From contig JAFUUB010000115.1 of the NCBI GenBank assembly GCA_017483985.1, forward strand, positions 1-16,713: a DNA stretch of 16,713 nt. Reading direction: 5' to 3'. The notes beneath the pieces are model-generated. The model was not told where the DNA came from and did no database searches. It worked only from the letters and a program-made list of their open reading frames with translations. Below are positions 9,601 through 15,020 of the stretch, piece by piece (the stretch's first letter is position 1; each line of letters opens with the position of its first letter). Source of the stretch: Bacteroidales bacterium. GTDB taxonomy: Bacteria; Bacteroidota; Bacteroidia; Bacteroidales; UBA932. A program made the position numbers and the translations under genes.

Positions 9601-9826
9601 TGGAGAAAGTACCGTCCACGTTTGCGACGACACCATTGCTCTGGTTGCCCTTCTCAAAGACAGAGGCGCCGATGACCGGCTCGCCCTGTGCATCGAGAAT
9701 CACACCTTTGGCGGTGATCCGGCCCTGCTCTGCCTGGGAGGTCGCCGCCTGGGCACGGAAGGCCTGCGGGAGGGGGCAGATGAGCATGATCACTGCAACA
9801 GTAAGAAGCTGTAAATAATGTCTCAT
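6644..9826 (-). CDS. SusC/RagA-family TonB-dependent outer-membrane transporter
   Basis: The protein has 1060 residues. A signal peptide covers about residues 1-27 (ending AFRAQA). Residues about 36-105 form the carboxypeptidase-D regulatory-like domain (ITAKGVILDAQGEPVIGASV, DGTFSISVPAGATLVFSSIGY). The SusC junction motif EDVVVVGYGVQRKESLTGAV follows at 114-133, then the plug domain at about 125-236 (LQGKMPGLLIRQ, SIRGYGTPLVVIDGV, VSILKDASAAIYGLNAANGV). The remainder is the 22-strand-type barrel, with the usual DLNGDGRISNDDRR loop and a C-terminal aromatic residue (NIGVNITF) for outer-membrane assembly. Length and order are normal for SusC. It imports oligosaccharides using TonB energy, together with the SusD lipoprotein encoded immediately downstream. 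It is the first gene of the PUL operon, behind a 149-nt leader and a promoter that appears to need an activator. Confidence 0.97.
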   Translation of the reverse strand: MRHYLQLLTVAVIMLICPLPQAFRAQAATSQAEQGRITAKGVILDAQGEPVIGASVFEKGNQSNGVVANVDGTFSISVPAGATLVFSSIGYTTQEVAASANMRVVMSEDSEMLEDVVVVGYGVQRKESLTGAVTAITSEDIETTKSENFINNLQGKMPGLLIRQKTGEPGTFDNMISIRGYGTPLVVIDGVTRNGTDDLSQLASEDIESVSILKDASAAIYGLNAANGVIIVTTKQGKNERARVSYNNTLGFKNPTGFERTTDALSYYELKNEMDRNVGKTPSYSDEFLAKYRNGEPGYTDHDWLSLYMKNYAFQQNHNLTVRGGSDTVRYFVSLGYNEDNGLLKSGIQYFKRYNFRTNLTADLTKNLQLAVNINGRWTEQRQPREDFMWTYKTLLVNERGVGPFAIDANGNEIAGHYSYIQPEGKNAAALVDPDGDGYRRTRGLNYQTSMELTYKAPFLKGLTLSALMSYDGSNSNYDSLQKSYQLYDYYTDAKSSVFGSDSYSNTLRLYQKIYGRLMANYTKKIQDHSFAVTLVGEASATRNDNLSGGRQFAGLYTHDIIDMGNSSTASNSGSRSFARLAAYLGRLNYDYKGKYLVEAVARYDGSYRYAPSKRWAFFPSASIGWRVSEEPWMKELVPVLNNLKIRASYGKSGMDTGNAWEYVRAYSASANNGMTFDGTTLTPGMTAPGVVNDNLTWVTSIITNLGIDFELWRGKLGGTFEVFQRKNEGTLGNSLAVIPNTFGASFPQENLYSNKNFGFEFSLYHTNQVSRDFSYTVSGNFTYARSMNLHVTNNDPTSQFNTWTSRTENRYNGYTWFFDYDGQFTDISEYETAPLYGGSNGNSLMLPGSYRLVDLNGDGRISNDDRRVQKWTRGTNPPIQYGFNVTLNYKQFDLSMVWQGASGYYIQYSNNDIWGYGRYPTTFKKFEDRWHTANVTDDPFDPATKWVSGFYPALKTYGHAGTYDMGSNGGTGNTMIDIWNPDATYLRLKTLEIGYTVPKTVLSKVGISNARIYLNGFNLLTFCNKLLKQADPEREERDWSAGLAYPLMRSYNIGVNITF

Positions 9827-9869
9827 TGGATAGATTTTGTTAGACTACTGTGGTAATAAATAGGTTTTT

Positions 9870-9887
9870 GGCCGGAACCGGCCGGTT
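9870..9887. repeat. Overlapping G+C-rich palindromes in the susC leader
   Basis: AACCGGCCGGTT (9876-9887) is a perfect 12-bp palindrome, and it overlaps GGCCGG-AA-CCGGCC (9870-9883). It lies in the predicted 5' untranslated leader of susC, 44 bp before the start codon, in otherwise A+T-rich DNA. It could be a protein-binding site or an RNA hairpin affecting susC mRNA. Confidence 0.5.
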
Positions 9888-9981
9888 TGTTTCGTGTTAT
9901 TCTTCCTGGAAGGGTTTCTACATAGGCATCTTTTGGATTAAGTCGGTTTATAAATTATGGTGTAAAACGATTTTTCCGAAA

Positions 9982-9989
9982 CAAAATTA
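9982..9989 (-). promoter_or_regulatory. susC promoter -7 element (TAATTTTG), no -33 box
   Basis: Read on the minus strand the sequence is TAATTTTG, a full match to the Bacteroidetes -7 consensus TAnnTTTG. At the expected -33 position (about 10010-10013) the bases read TCTC rather than TTTG, so no -33 box is present. A missing -33 box is expected for promoters that need an activator. Transcription would start near 9975 and give a leader of roughly 149 nt. Confidence 0.5.
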
Positions 9990-9999
9990 AATAATTAAG

Positions 10000-10045
10000 G
10001 TACCCCTCTGAGATTGGGTACTGAAAAAGTACCGGAAAGTACCGG
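10000..10045 (-). promoter_or_regulatory. Phased GTAC-centred repeats, candidate activator operator of the PUL
   Basis: A perfect tandem direct repeat, AAAGTACCGG twice (10026-10035 and 10036-10045), lies directly upstream of the position where the susC -33 box should be. Two further GTAC cores in similar context occur at 10018-10021 (GGGTACTG) and 10000-10003 (AGGTACCC). Core spacings are 10, 11 and 18 bp, so the three distal cores sit on one face of the helix. Position relative to the predicted start (about -43 to -70 for the distal three) suits a transcription activator. That the DUF6377 protein binds here is inference from adjacency. Confidence 0.45.
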
Positions 10046-10047
10046 GT

Positions 10048-10080
10048 AAAAAAATAAAAGCCGCTGACCTTCAGCGGCTT
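10048..10080 (-). terminator. Intrinsic terminator of the DUF6377 regulator gene
   Basis: A perfect 10-bp stem (AAGCCGCTGA 10058-10067 with TCAGCGGCTT 10071-10080) has a 3-nt loop. On the minus strand it is followed at once by a T-rich run reading TTATTTTTTT (10057-10048). It lies 45 bp after the regulator stop codon and separates the regulator transcript from the PUL promoter. The plus-strand side has no T-run, so it is one-directional. Confidence 0.9.
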
Positions 10081-10125
10081 AAAACAGTTTAAAACGTTTA
10101 AAAAGTACTTAGAAAGGGAAGTTTT

Positions 10126-11763
10126 TCACCCGATTTCCCTCACCATTTCGTCGAATTCCTCGCGCGGGATGCGGGCGGCATTGCGGAGTTTGACCTTGTA
10201 ATTGTAGATGGTCCGGACGGAGTATTTCAGCAGTCCGGCGATGGTGTTGGAGTCCTCGATTCCGAGGCGGACGAGGGCATAGATCCGGAGTTCGGTATTG
10301 AGCTTTTCGTCTTTCTTCAGGACGATGCGGGAGGACTCTTCCAGCAGGTCGTTGAACTGGTTGACGAAGTCCGGGAACATGGCGAGGAAGGTCGAGTCGA
10401 AGGTGTCGTAGAAGGCGTCGGTCTCTTCTTCAACGGCCGTGGAAGCCAGCATTTCCTTGAGCAGCTGGTCGGATTTCCCGTAGCGTAACTGCTTGATGAC
10501 GTTGGATTCGATGGATTTGACCTTGTCGATGTTCTCCGAAAGCTGGGAGAGGAACAGGCCGATGTACCGTTCCTTGATGCCGTTGGATTCGGACAGGTCG
10601 GCATTGGACCGCTGGATGTCGTCGTTGGCGGTTTTCAGCTGGTTGGCCAGGTCCTCCACTTCGCGTTTGGCCCGGATGGTCCTGCGGTTGGACTGGAACA
10701 GCATTATGATGCCCACGACCAGCATCAGGGCCAGCAGGGAAATCACCCAGAAGAACAGGACCAGCCGCCGGTTCGCTTTCTGTGCCTGCGTCTCGTAGGC
10801 ATCCTGGATCTGGGTCAGGTGCTGGGAGATCTGCCAGGGACGGAGTTTCGCGTTGTAGAAGACCGCGTCTTCCATGGCCGTCCGGACATACCGGAAGCTG
10901 CGGTCGATGTCAATGTCCAGCAGGTCCGTGCATACCAGGTTGAGGGAGGCATAGTCCTTGACCGTGTTCTTGAAATCTCCGATGGCCGATTCGATCTCCC
11001 ACAGAAGCCGTTCCCGGTCCAGCCCGAGCGAGTCGCACAGGACCGACTCGAACCAGGCCGACTTGGCGTATTCGTGGGAATCCTTGTCCAGGGATGCCCG
11101 CAATTTGGCATTGGCCTGGCGGGCTTCTTCGAAGTGGCCGTCCAGCGTAAGGCGGCGGTTGTACATTTCTCCCCACATATAAGAACCTCCGGGGAGGACG
11201 GACAGCAGTGTATCGACGTACGCCGAGCTGGATCCGATGTTCAGGACGCCCAGCGTTGCGAGGGAGTTCTCGGTGATGTTGTCCGACAGCCGGAACAAGG
11301 CGTAATAGTAGTCGGGCAGGAGTTCCGGCAGGCGATAGTCCGGATTCTCGATTTCCCTGAGGAGGTTGTAGGATTCCATGTAGTATCCGGCGGATGCCAG
11401 GACTTCCCCCATCTTGATGTCGGCCCAGGCAACGCCTTGGGGATGATTCATCTGTTGGGCCAGGTTGCGGTAATTCGTAATCCAGGCGCGCGTAGAGTCG
11501 AAGTTGTAGGGAAGGTATTCCTGGATGATGCTCCGGGCCAGGGCGCTGCGGTCCTGCCACGAGTGGGCGACCCGGTAGGAACTCTTCAGGGATGCGATCT
11601 GGGCCTGTTTGCGGACCTCCCGCTGCGGCCGTTCCGCGATGGCCCGGTCCAGTCGCTCCAAGGCGGGGGTGAGCTGGGAATCACGCAGGGGCCTGTCGAC
11701 ATTGCAGGAAACAAGGAGGGTCACAGACAGGACCAGACTGGCAAATGGGAGGGGATGCTTCAT
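10126..11763 (-). CDS. DUF6377 membrane-spanning regulator with TPR-like periplasmic part and C-terminal HTH
   Basis: The protein has 545 residues. An N-terminal signal ends in the lipobox LLVSC (Cys20). Residues about 30-330 are helical and TPR-like (for example AWADIKMGEVLASAGYYMESYNLL at 112-135), and are predicted to be periplasmic. One transmembrane helix follows at about 334-356 (LVLFFWVISLLALMLVVGII), then a coiled coil at about 360-395. The DUF6377 region runs to the end: GIKERYIGLFLSQLSENIDK, FYDTFDSTFLAMFPDFVNQFN, and LNTELRIYALVRLGIEDSN-TIAGLLKYSVRTIYNYKVKLRN (488-528), whose end resembles a LuxR-like helix-turn-helix. DUF6377 proteins are common next to susCD pairs and are thought to be PUL regulators. 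It has its own promoter and terminator and sits immediately upstream of susC, so it is the likely regulator of this PUL. DNA binding and ligand are inferred, not shown. With a cleaved lipobox plus a transmembrane helix, the chain would be held to the inner membrane at two points. Confidence 0.85.
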   Translation of the reverse strand: MKHPLPFASLVLSVTLLVSCNVDRPLRDSQLTPALERLDRAIAERPQREVRKQAQIASLKSSYRVAHSWQDRSALARSIIQEYLPYNFDSTRAWITNYRNLAQQMNHPQGVAWADIKMGEVLASAGYYMESYNLLREIENPDYRLPELLPDYYYALFRLSDNITENSLATLGVLNIGSSSAYVDTLLSVLPGGSYMWGEMYNRRLTLDGHFEEARQANAKLRASLDKDSHEYAKSAWFESVLCDSLGLDRERLLWEIESAIGDFKNTVKDYASLNLVCTDLLDIDIDRSFRYVRTAMEDAVFYNAKLRPWQISQHLTQIQDAYETQAQKANRRLVLFFWVISLLALMLVVGIIMLFQSNRRTIRAKREVEDLANQLKTANDDIQRSNADLSESNGIKERYIGLFLSQLSENIDKVKSIESNVIKQLRYGKSDQLLKEMLASTAVEEETDAFYDTFDSTFLAMFPDFVNQFNDLLEESSRIVLKKDEKLNTELRIYALVRLGIEDSNTIAGLLKYSVRTIYNYKVKLRNAARIPREEFDEMVREIG

Positions 11764-11785
11764 ATGGTAAGTAAATCAGTCTTGC

Positions 11786-11817
11786 CAAAGGTAAGCTATT
11801 TTTATGAATCTCCCAAA
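11786..11817 (-). promoter_or_regulatory. Bacteroidetes-type promoter of the DUF6377 regulator
   Basis: On the minus strand, TTTG (11814-11817) is followed after exactly 20 bp by TACCTTTG (11786-11793). Both elements match the Bacteroidetes primary sigma consensus TTTG-N19-20-TAnnTTTG. The start site would fall near 11779, leaving a leader of about 16 nt before the ATG at 11763. The full consensus suggests constitutive expression of the regulator, in contrast to the susC promoter, which lacks a -33 box. Confidence 0.75.
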
Positions 11818-11854
11818 CAACCCTGCTGTTCCGACCGGCGGATCACCCGCTTCC

Positions 11855-11897
11855 TCTACAAAGAAAGGCCATCCTGTCTCTTGTGACAGAATGGCCT
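11855..11897 (-). terminator. Intrinsic terminator of gpmI
   Basis: A 13-bp stem with one mismatch (AGGCCATCCTGTC 11866-11878 with GACAGAATGGCCT 11885-11897) has a 6-nt loop. On the minus strand it is followed by TTTCTTTG (11865 downwards). It begins 23 bp after the gpmI stop codon and isolates gpmI from the regulator gene. Confidence 0.85.
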
Positions 11898-11920
11898 GTA
11901 TCTTAGTGTTTTAGGTCTGC

Positions 11921-13444
11921 TTAAATCAGCGGCTCGGCGGTCATGGCGGCCGGCTGCGGGATGCCCATCAGCTTGAGGATGGTCGGGGCCACGTTGCACA
12001 GGGCGCCGTCCTTGACCTGCTTTACGGCGTCGCCGGCATTGATGACGACGAACTGCACGGTGTTGAGGGAGTGGGCGGTGTTCGGGCTGCCGTCGGCGTT
12101 GACCTCGAAGTCGGCGTTGCCGTGGTCCGCGGTCAGCAGGACGACGTAGTCGTGGGCGATGGCCTCTTCGACGACCCGGCCGACGAGCTTGTCGATGCAG
12201 GCGACGGTCTGGGTCACGGCGGTGTAGACGCCGGTGTGGCCGACCATGTCACCGTTGGCGAAGTTGAGGATGATCATGTCCTGCTTCTCGCTGCGGATCT
12301 GGTCGATCAGTTTCTCGGCGACTTCCGGGGCGCTCATCTGCGGGAGGAGGTCGTAGGTCGGGACCTTCGGGGAGTTGACCAGGATGCGGTCTTCATTCTC
12401 GAACACGGTCTCGCGGCCGCCGTTGAAGAAGAAGGTTACATGGGCATATTTCTCGGTCTCGGCGATGCGGAGCTGGTGCTTGCCGGCCTTGGAGACGGTC
12501 TCGCCGAGGGTGTCCTGCACTAGTTCCGTGTCGAAGAGGATGTGCACGCCCTGGAAGGAGGCGTCGTACGGAGTGAGGCAGCAGTAATACAGCGGGATGG
12601 TATGCATGCCTTCTTCCGGCATGTCGTGCTGGGTCAGCACGCTGGTCAGCTCGCGGGCGCGGACGTTGCGTAAGTTGTAGAAGATGACGGCGTCGCCTTC
12701 TTCGATTTTGGCGATCGGGTCGCCGGCGGCGTCGGTCACGACGATCGGCTTGATGAATTCGTCGGTGACATCGGCGTCATACGAGGCCTGGATGCCGGCG
12801 GTGGCAGAGGTGAACGCAGCACCCTTGCCTTCGACGAGCAGGTCATAGGCTTCCTTGACGCGGTTCCAGCGCTTGTCGCGGTCCATCGCATAGAAACGTC
12901 CGCAGACCGTGGCGACCTTGCCGGTGGTCTCGGCCATCTTCTCCTCGAGTTCCTGGACGAAGCCCAGGCCGCTGCGCGGGTCGGTGTCGCGGCCGTCCAT
13001 GAAGGCATGGACATAGACCTTCTCGAGGCCTTCCTCCTTCGCGACGCGGAGGAAGTCATAGACATGGTCCAGGGAGCTGTGCACCCCGCCGTGGGAGGTG
13101 AGGCCCATCAGGTGGAGCTTCTTGCCGGTGCGCTTGACATAGTCATAAGCGGCACGGATCTCCTTGTTGTCGAGGAGCTTGTGCTCGCGGCATGCGATGT
13201 TGATCTTGACGAGGTCCTGGTAGACGACCCGGCCGGCACCGAGGTTCATGTGGCCGACCTCGGAGTTGCCCATCTGTCCGTCCGGCATACCGACGTACTC
13301 GCCGCAGGCCTGCAGGTGGCCGTAAGGATACTTGGCGCGCAGGGCGTCGATGTTCGGCGTGCCCTGGGTCCAGATGGCGTTGGAATAGTCGTGGCGGCCT
13401 TCACCCCAGCCGTCCAGGATCATGAGAAGTACTTTTCTGTTCAT
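11921..13444 (-). CDS. gpmI: 2,3-bisphosphoglycerate-independent phosphoglycerate mutase
   Basis: The protein has 507 residues, the full length for the family. It interconverts 3- and 2-phosphoglycerate in glycolysis and gluconeogenesis, in the cytoplasm, using two Mn2+ ions and a phosphoserine intermediate. All expected ligands are visible: Asp11 (LILDGWG-type start, here MILDGWGEG), catalytic Ser61 in [13 protein letters not shown], His122 in [14 protein letters not shown] at 150-154, Asp399/His403 in NGDMVGHTG, Asp440/His441 in [11 protein letters not shown] and His458 in NTAHSL. It starts at the ATG at 13444; no Shine-Dalgarno is visible, as is common in Bacteroidetes. A -7 element lies about 84 bp upstream and a strong terminator follows, so it is a single-gene unit. 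It is a housekeeping gene with no link to the neighbouring PUL. Confidence 0.98.
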   Translation of the reverse strand: MNRKVLLMILDGWGEGRHDYSNAIWTQGTPNIDALRAKYPYGHLQACGEYVGMPDGQMGNSEVGHMNLGAGRVVYQDLVKINIACREHKLLDNKEIRAAYDYVKRTGKKLHLMGLTSHGGVHSSLDHVYDFLRVAKEEGLEKVYVHAFMDGRDTDPRSGLGFVQELEEKMAETTGKVATVCGRFYAMDRDKRWNRVKEAYDLLVEGKGAAFTSATAGIQASYDADVTDEFIKPIVVTDAAGDPIAKIEEGDAVIFYNLRNVRARELTSVLTQHDMPEEGMHTIPLYYCCLTPYDASFQGVHILFDTELVQDTLGETVSKAGKHQLRIAETEKYAHVTFFFNGGRETVFENEDRILVNSPKVPTYDLLPQMSAPEVAEKLIDQIRSEKQDMIILNFANGDMVGHTGVYTAVTQTVACIDKLVGRVVEEAIAHDYVVLLTADHGNADFEVNADGSPNTAHSLNTVQFVVINAGDAVKQVKDGALCNVAPTILKLMGIPQPAAMTAEPLI

Positions 13445-13527
13445 GGTATCTTATTGTAATTATCTGCAGTTGAGCGTCCCGTCCTTCCCTTTGCCCTTCT
13501 CGCTTCCGGGCCGGCCGGTTCATCCTG

Positions 13528-13535
13528 CAAATTTA
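13528..13535 (-). promoter_or_regulatory. gpmI promoter -7 element (TAAATTTG)
   Basis: On the minus strand TAAATTTG matches the Bacteroidetes -7 consensus TAnnTTTG exactly. No TTTG is found 19-20 bp upstream, so only half of the promoter is supported. The leader would be about 75 nt and contains the G+C palindrome CCGGCCGG (13511-13518). Confidence 0.45.
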
Positions 13536-13698
13536 ATCAGATTTCCCGATAATCCGGCCATTACCCGGCGAAAACCGTAAATCGTCCGTTTGAACTCATC
13601 CGCCATCCTCCAGCGTTTCATTTCGGAGGGTATTCCCCTGATCACCATAATTAGCGTCACGCAATCACTAAGAAATCTAATCTTTTGGCTATCAAAAC

Positions 13699-13746
13699 TC
13701 TAACCCCTTGTCCTGTTGCATTCTGACTACATGACAACGGCTTAAA
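13699..13746. repeat. Downstream imperfect hairpin (REP-like) of the RAYT unit
   Basis: An imperfect inverted repeat: TTGTCCTGTTG (13708-13718) against CTACATGACAA (13727-13737), 9 of 11 pairs with an 8-nt loop, extended outwards to about 15 of 20 pairs. It shares with the upstream hairpin the block CCCCT(C/T)GTC(A/C)TGTTG (13704-13718) and ACTACA (13726-13731) at exactly the same spacing. On the minus strand both hairpins carry TGTAGT, which includes the GTAG tetranucleotide typical of REP sequences. Confidence 0.6.
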
Positions 13747-13873
13747 TGTTTGAAAATCATATAATTGCATTTCTTGGGGCATGCTATAAAAGGAGACTTG
13801 CGCGACTGATGAAAAGCCCGGGCGGCAGATGGAGTGCTGTGTCCTGAGCGATGTTTGCCCGGAGGGATGGATC

Positions 13874-14794
13874 TCAGACCGACATATGGAGGAATTTGGC
13901 GATCTGTCTGCCGGTGGCTCCCGTCTTTTCCTGCAGCAGGCTGAACAATCGGATTTTTTCATCCGCCGAGGCTACGGTCACTTCCCGGATATTCCGGTAT
14001 CTTCCGAGTTTGTCGATGACCATCGACATTTTAGCGTAGACCCTGTCCGTACCTGCATCGAATACTTCACGGATGTCATGCTCCGTCCCTGTGTTGGAGT
14101 GAATGGCGGCCAGCATTTTGTCAAAGGAACCGTAGAATGCGATACTTGTCTGATAATCAATGAAAAGGTAGAGCGTGACGAGAATATCTGTGAGCTGTGC
14201 CGTTTCCCTTTGGTCGAGACCTGCGTAGATTCTCTCCAAAAAATTGTAACGAAGGAAGTCTCCGGAAGCGGCGCGGGATTTCGCTTCCCGGACTGCCTTT
14301 TTCATGCGCCAGGATGCTTTACCATAGACGAAGGGTTCGGAGAAAGGGTGCGCTGAAAGGGCGTATGCGAGGAAGTTCCATCGGTACTCTTCCGCATATG
14401 AGCAAAGCTCGCGTTCGCCGGCATTGTTGTAGACATAAACAAGGTTTTCCCGCACCTTTTTCTCCTTGATTTTCGGAGCGCTTCCGAATCGGGAATCAAA
14501 CAGCGGTCCGGTGCGGCCGACGGCCCGGTTGTATTCCCGGACAAAACAGGCGGTTGCATCCCGTATAAAGTCAGCCAATTGTTTTTTACAGATCGGCATT
14601 GCCGTCAGATGAAGATGGTCCGGCATCTGGCAGAAGGCCAGCACGGTCAGTCCGTGCCGCCTGGCACAAACTGACAGGATGGAAAAGTGCACAAGATGGT
14701 CACGGATGGTGTAAAAGATCAGTTCCCCGTTTAATGTACGCTGATAAATGTGATGTATGGAACCAGAAATCACGGCTCGCTTTCTTCCCTTCAT
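13874..14794 (-). CDS. RAYT/Y1-type HUH transposase with C-terminal HTH-like tail
   Basis: The protein has 306 residues. The N-terminal Y1 (TnpA_REP) domain has IHHIYQRT at 13-20, the HUH motif as MPDHLHL (His60, His62) and a catalytic Tyr at position 88 in FVREYNR, followed by GRTGPLFDSRFGS and YVYNNAGERELC-YAEEYRWN (120-139). These enzymes nick single-stranded DNA at hairpins and form a 5'-phosphotyrosine link. Classical RAYTs are shorter; this one continues with about 150 residues, including FLRYNFLERIYAGL, LFIDYQTSIAFYGS and a C-terminal LQEKTGATGRQIAKFLHMS that resembles a helix-turn-helix. This layout is familiar from Bacteroidales proteins annotated as transposases. All catalytic residues are intact, so it may be active. 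It sits between housekeeping genes and is flanked by two related hairpins (13699-13746, 14934-14991). I see no good promoter; a GGGGA sequence touches the ATG at 14794. Confidence 0.88.
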   Translation of the reverse strand: MKGRKRAVISGSIHHIYQRTLNGELIFYTIRDHLVHFSILSVCARRHGLTVLAFCQMPDHLHLTAMPICKKQLADFIRDATACFVREYNRAVGRTGPLFDSRFGSAPKIKEKKVRENLVYVYNNAGERELCSYAEEYRWNFLAYALSAHPFSEPFVYGKASWRMKKAVREAKSRAASGDFLRYNFLERIYAGLDQRETAQLTDILVTLYLFIDYQTSIAFYGSFDKMLAAIHSNTGTEHDIREVFDAGTDRVYAKMSMVIDKLGRYRNIREVTVASADEKIRLFSLLQEKTGATGRQIAKFLHMSV

Positions 14795-14820
14795 TCCCCA
14801 TTCTGCTCGATATTTACGGT

Positions 14821-14838
14821 TCGGGCCGACCGGCCCGA
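14821..14838. repeat. G+C-rich inverted repeat in the RAYT leader
   Basis: TCGGGCCG (14821-14828), AC, CGGCCCGA (14831-14838): a perfect 8-bp inverted repeat with a 2-nt centre, 27 bp upstream of the RAYT start codon. It resembles in composition the CCGGCCGG palindromes in the gpmI and susC leaders. It may be an autoregulatory site or an mRNA hairpin. Confidence 0.45.
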
Positions 14839-14933
14839 CTCCGAAGACAAAGATTATGAATTAAAATGGTAAAAACAAATCTTCGAAGGGCTTCGTCTGA
14901 CGTTTGCCCGAGAAATGCAATGTTCTTATTATT

Positions 14934-14991
14934 AACCTTTTAGCCCCTCGTCATGTTGTATATTTACTACAGGACGAGGAGCTAAAGGGTT
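14934..14991. repeat. Upstream long imperfect hairpin (REP-like) of the RAYT unit
   Basis: Two 27-nt arms (14934-14960 and 14965-14991) pair at 23 of 27 positions around a 4-nt loop. It lies between the rnr stop codon and the RAYT gene. The arms contain CCCCTCGTCATGTTG and ACTACA, shared with the hairpin downstream of the RAYT gene. No T-run follows on the minus strand, so it is not a typical terminator, though it could still slow transcription leaving rnr. Confidence 0.7.
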
Positions 14992-15020
14992 GTATGATAT
15001 ATGATTACGTTTTCTGCGAT

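Larger units (their letters stand above)
9827..10125. other. Intergenic control region between regulator and susC
   Basis: These 299 bp hold, in minus-strand order, two GTTTAAAA direct repeats (10096-10103, 10087-10094), a palindromic AAGTACTT (10103-10110), the regulator's terminator (10048-10080), the GTAC repeats (10000-10045), the susC -7 box (9982-9989) and a leader with G+C palindromes (9870-9887). I see no coding sequence here. Confidence 0.6.
13445..13873. other. 429-bp non-coding region between the RAYT gene and gpmI
   Basis: It contains the gpmI -7 element (13528-13535), a CCGGCCGG palindrome (13511-13518) and the downstream hairpin of the RAYT unit (13699-13746). The stretches 13540-13690 and 13750-13870 show no convincing gene or motif to me. 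A possible coding stretch on the minus strand here has no family features and I do not call it. Confidence 0.5.
13699..14991 (-). mobile_element. Candidate hairpin-bounded RAYT unit (about 1.3 kb)
   Basis: A single RAYT-type transposase gene lies between two related imperfect hairpins, inserted between rnr and gpmI. The arrangement resembles IS200/IS605 elements (hairpin ends, HUH enzyme, no need for target duplication) or a domesticated RAYT flanked by REPs. I saw no target-site duplication, which neither type produces. The true ends cannot be fixed without comparing an empty site. Confidence 0.45.

Noticed and set aside
13810..13830. GCCCGGGC followed by TTTT on the minus strand as a RAYT terminator
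   Set aside because: The palindrome has no room for a loop, and an alternative stem with distant bases is weak.
13657..13962. A minus-strand open frame of about 100 codons overlapping the 3' end of the RAYT gene
   Set aside because: It covers the RAYT end in another frame and the hairpin region, and has no family features or start signal.
14934..14991. Upstream hairpin as a plain intrinsic terminator of rnr
   Set aside because: The stem is long but is not followed by a T-run on the minus strand, and its sequence is shared with the hairpin on the other side of the RAYT gene, which fits a mobile-element role better. A minor effect on termination is still possible.
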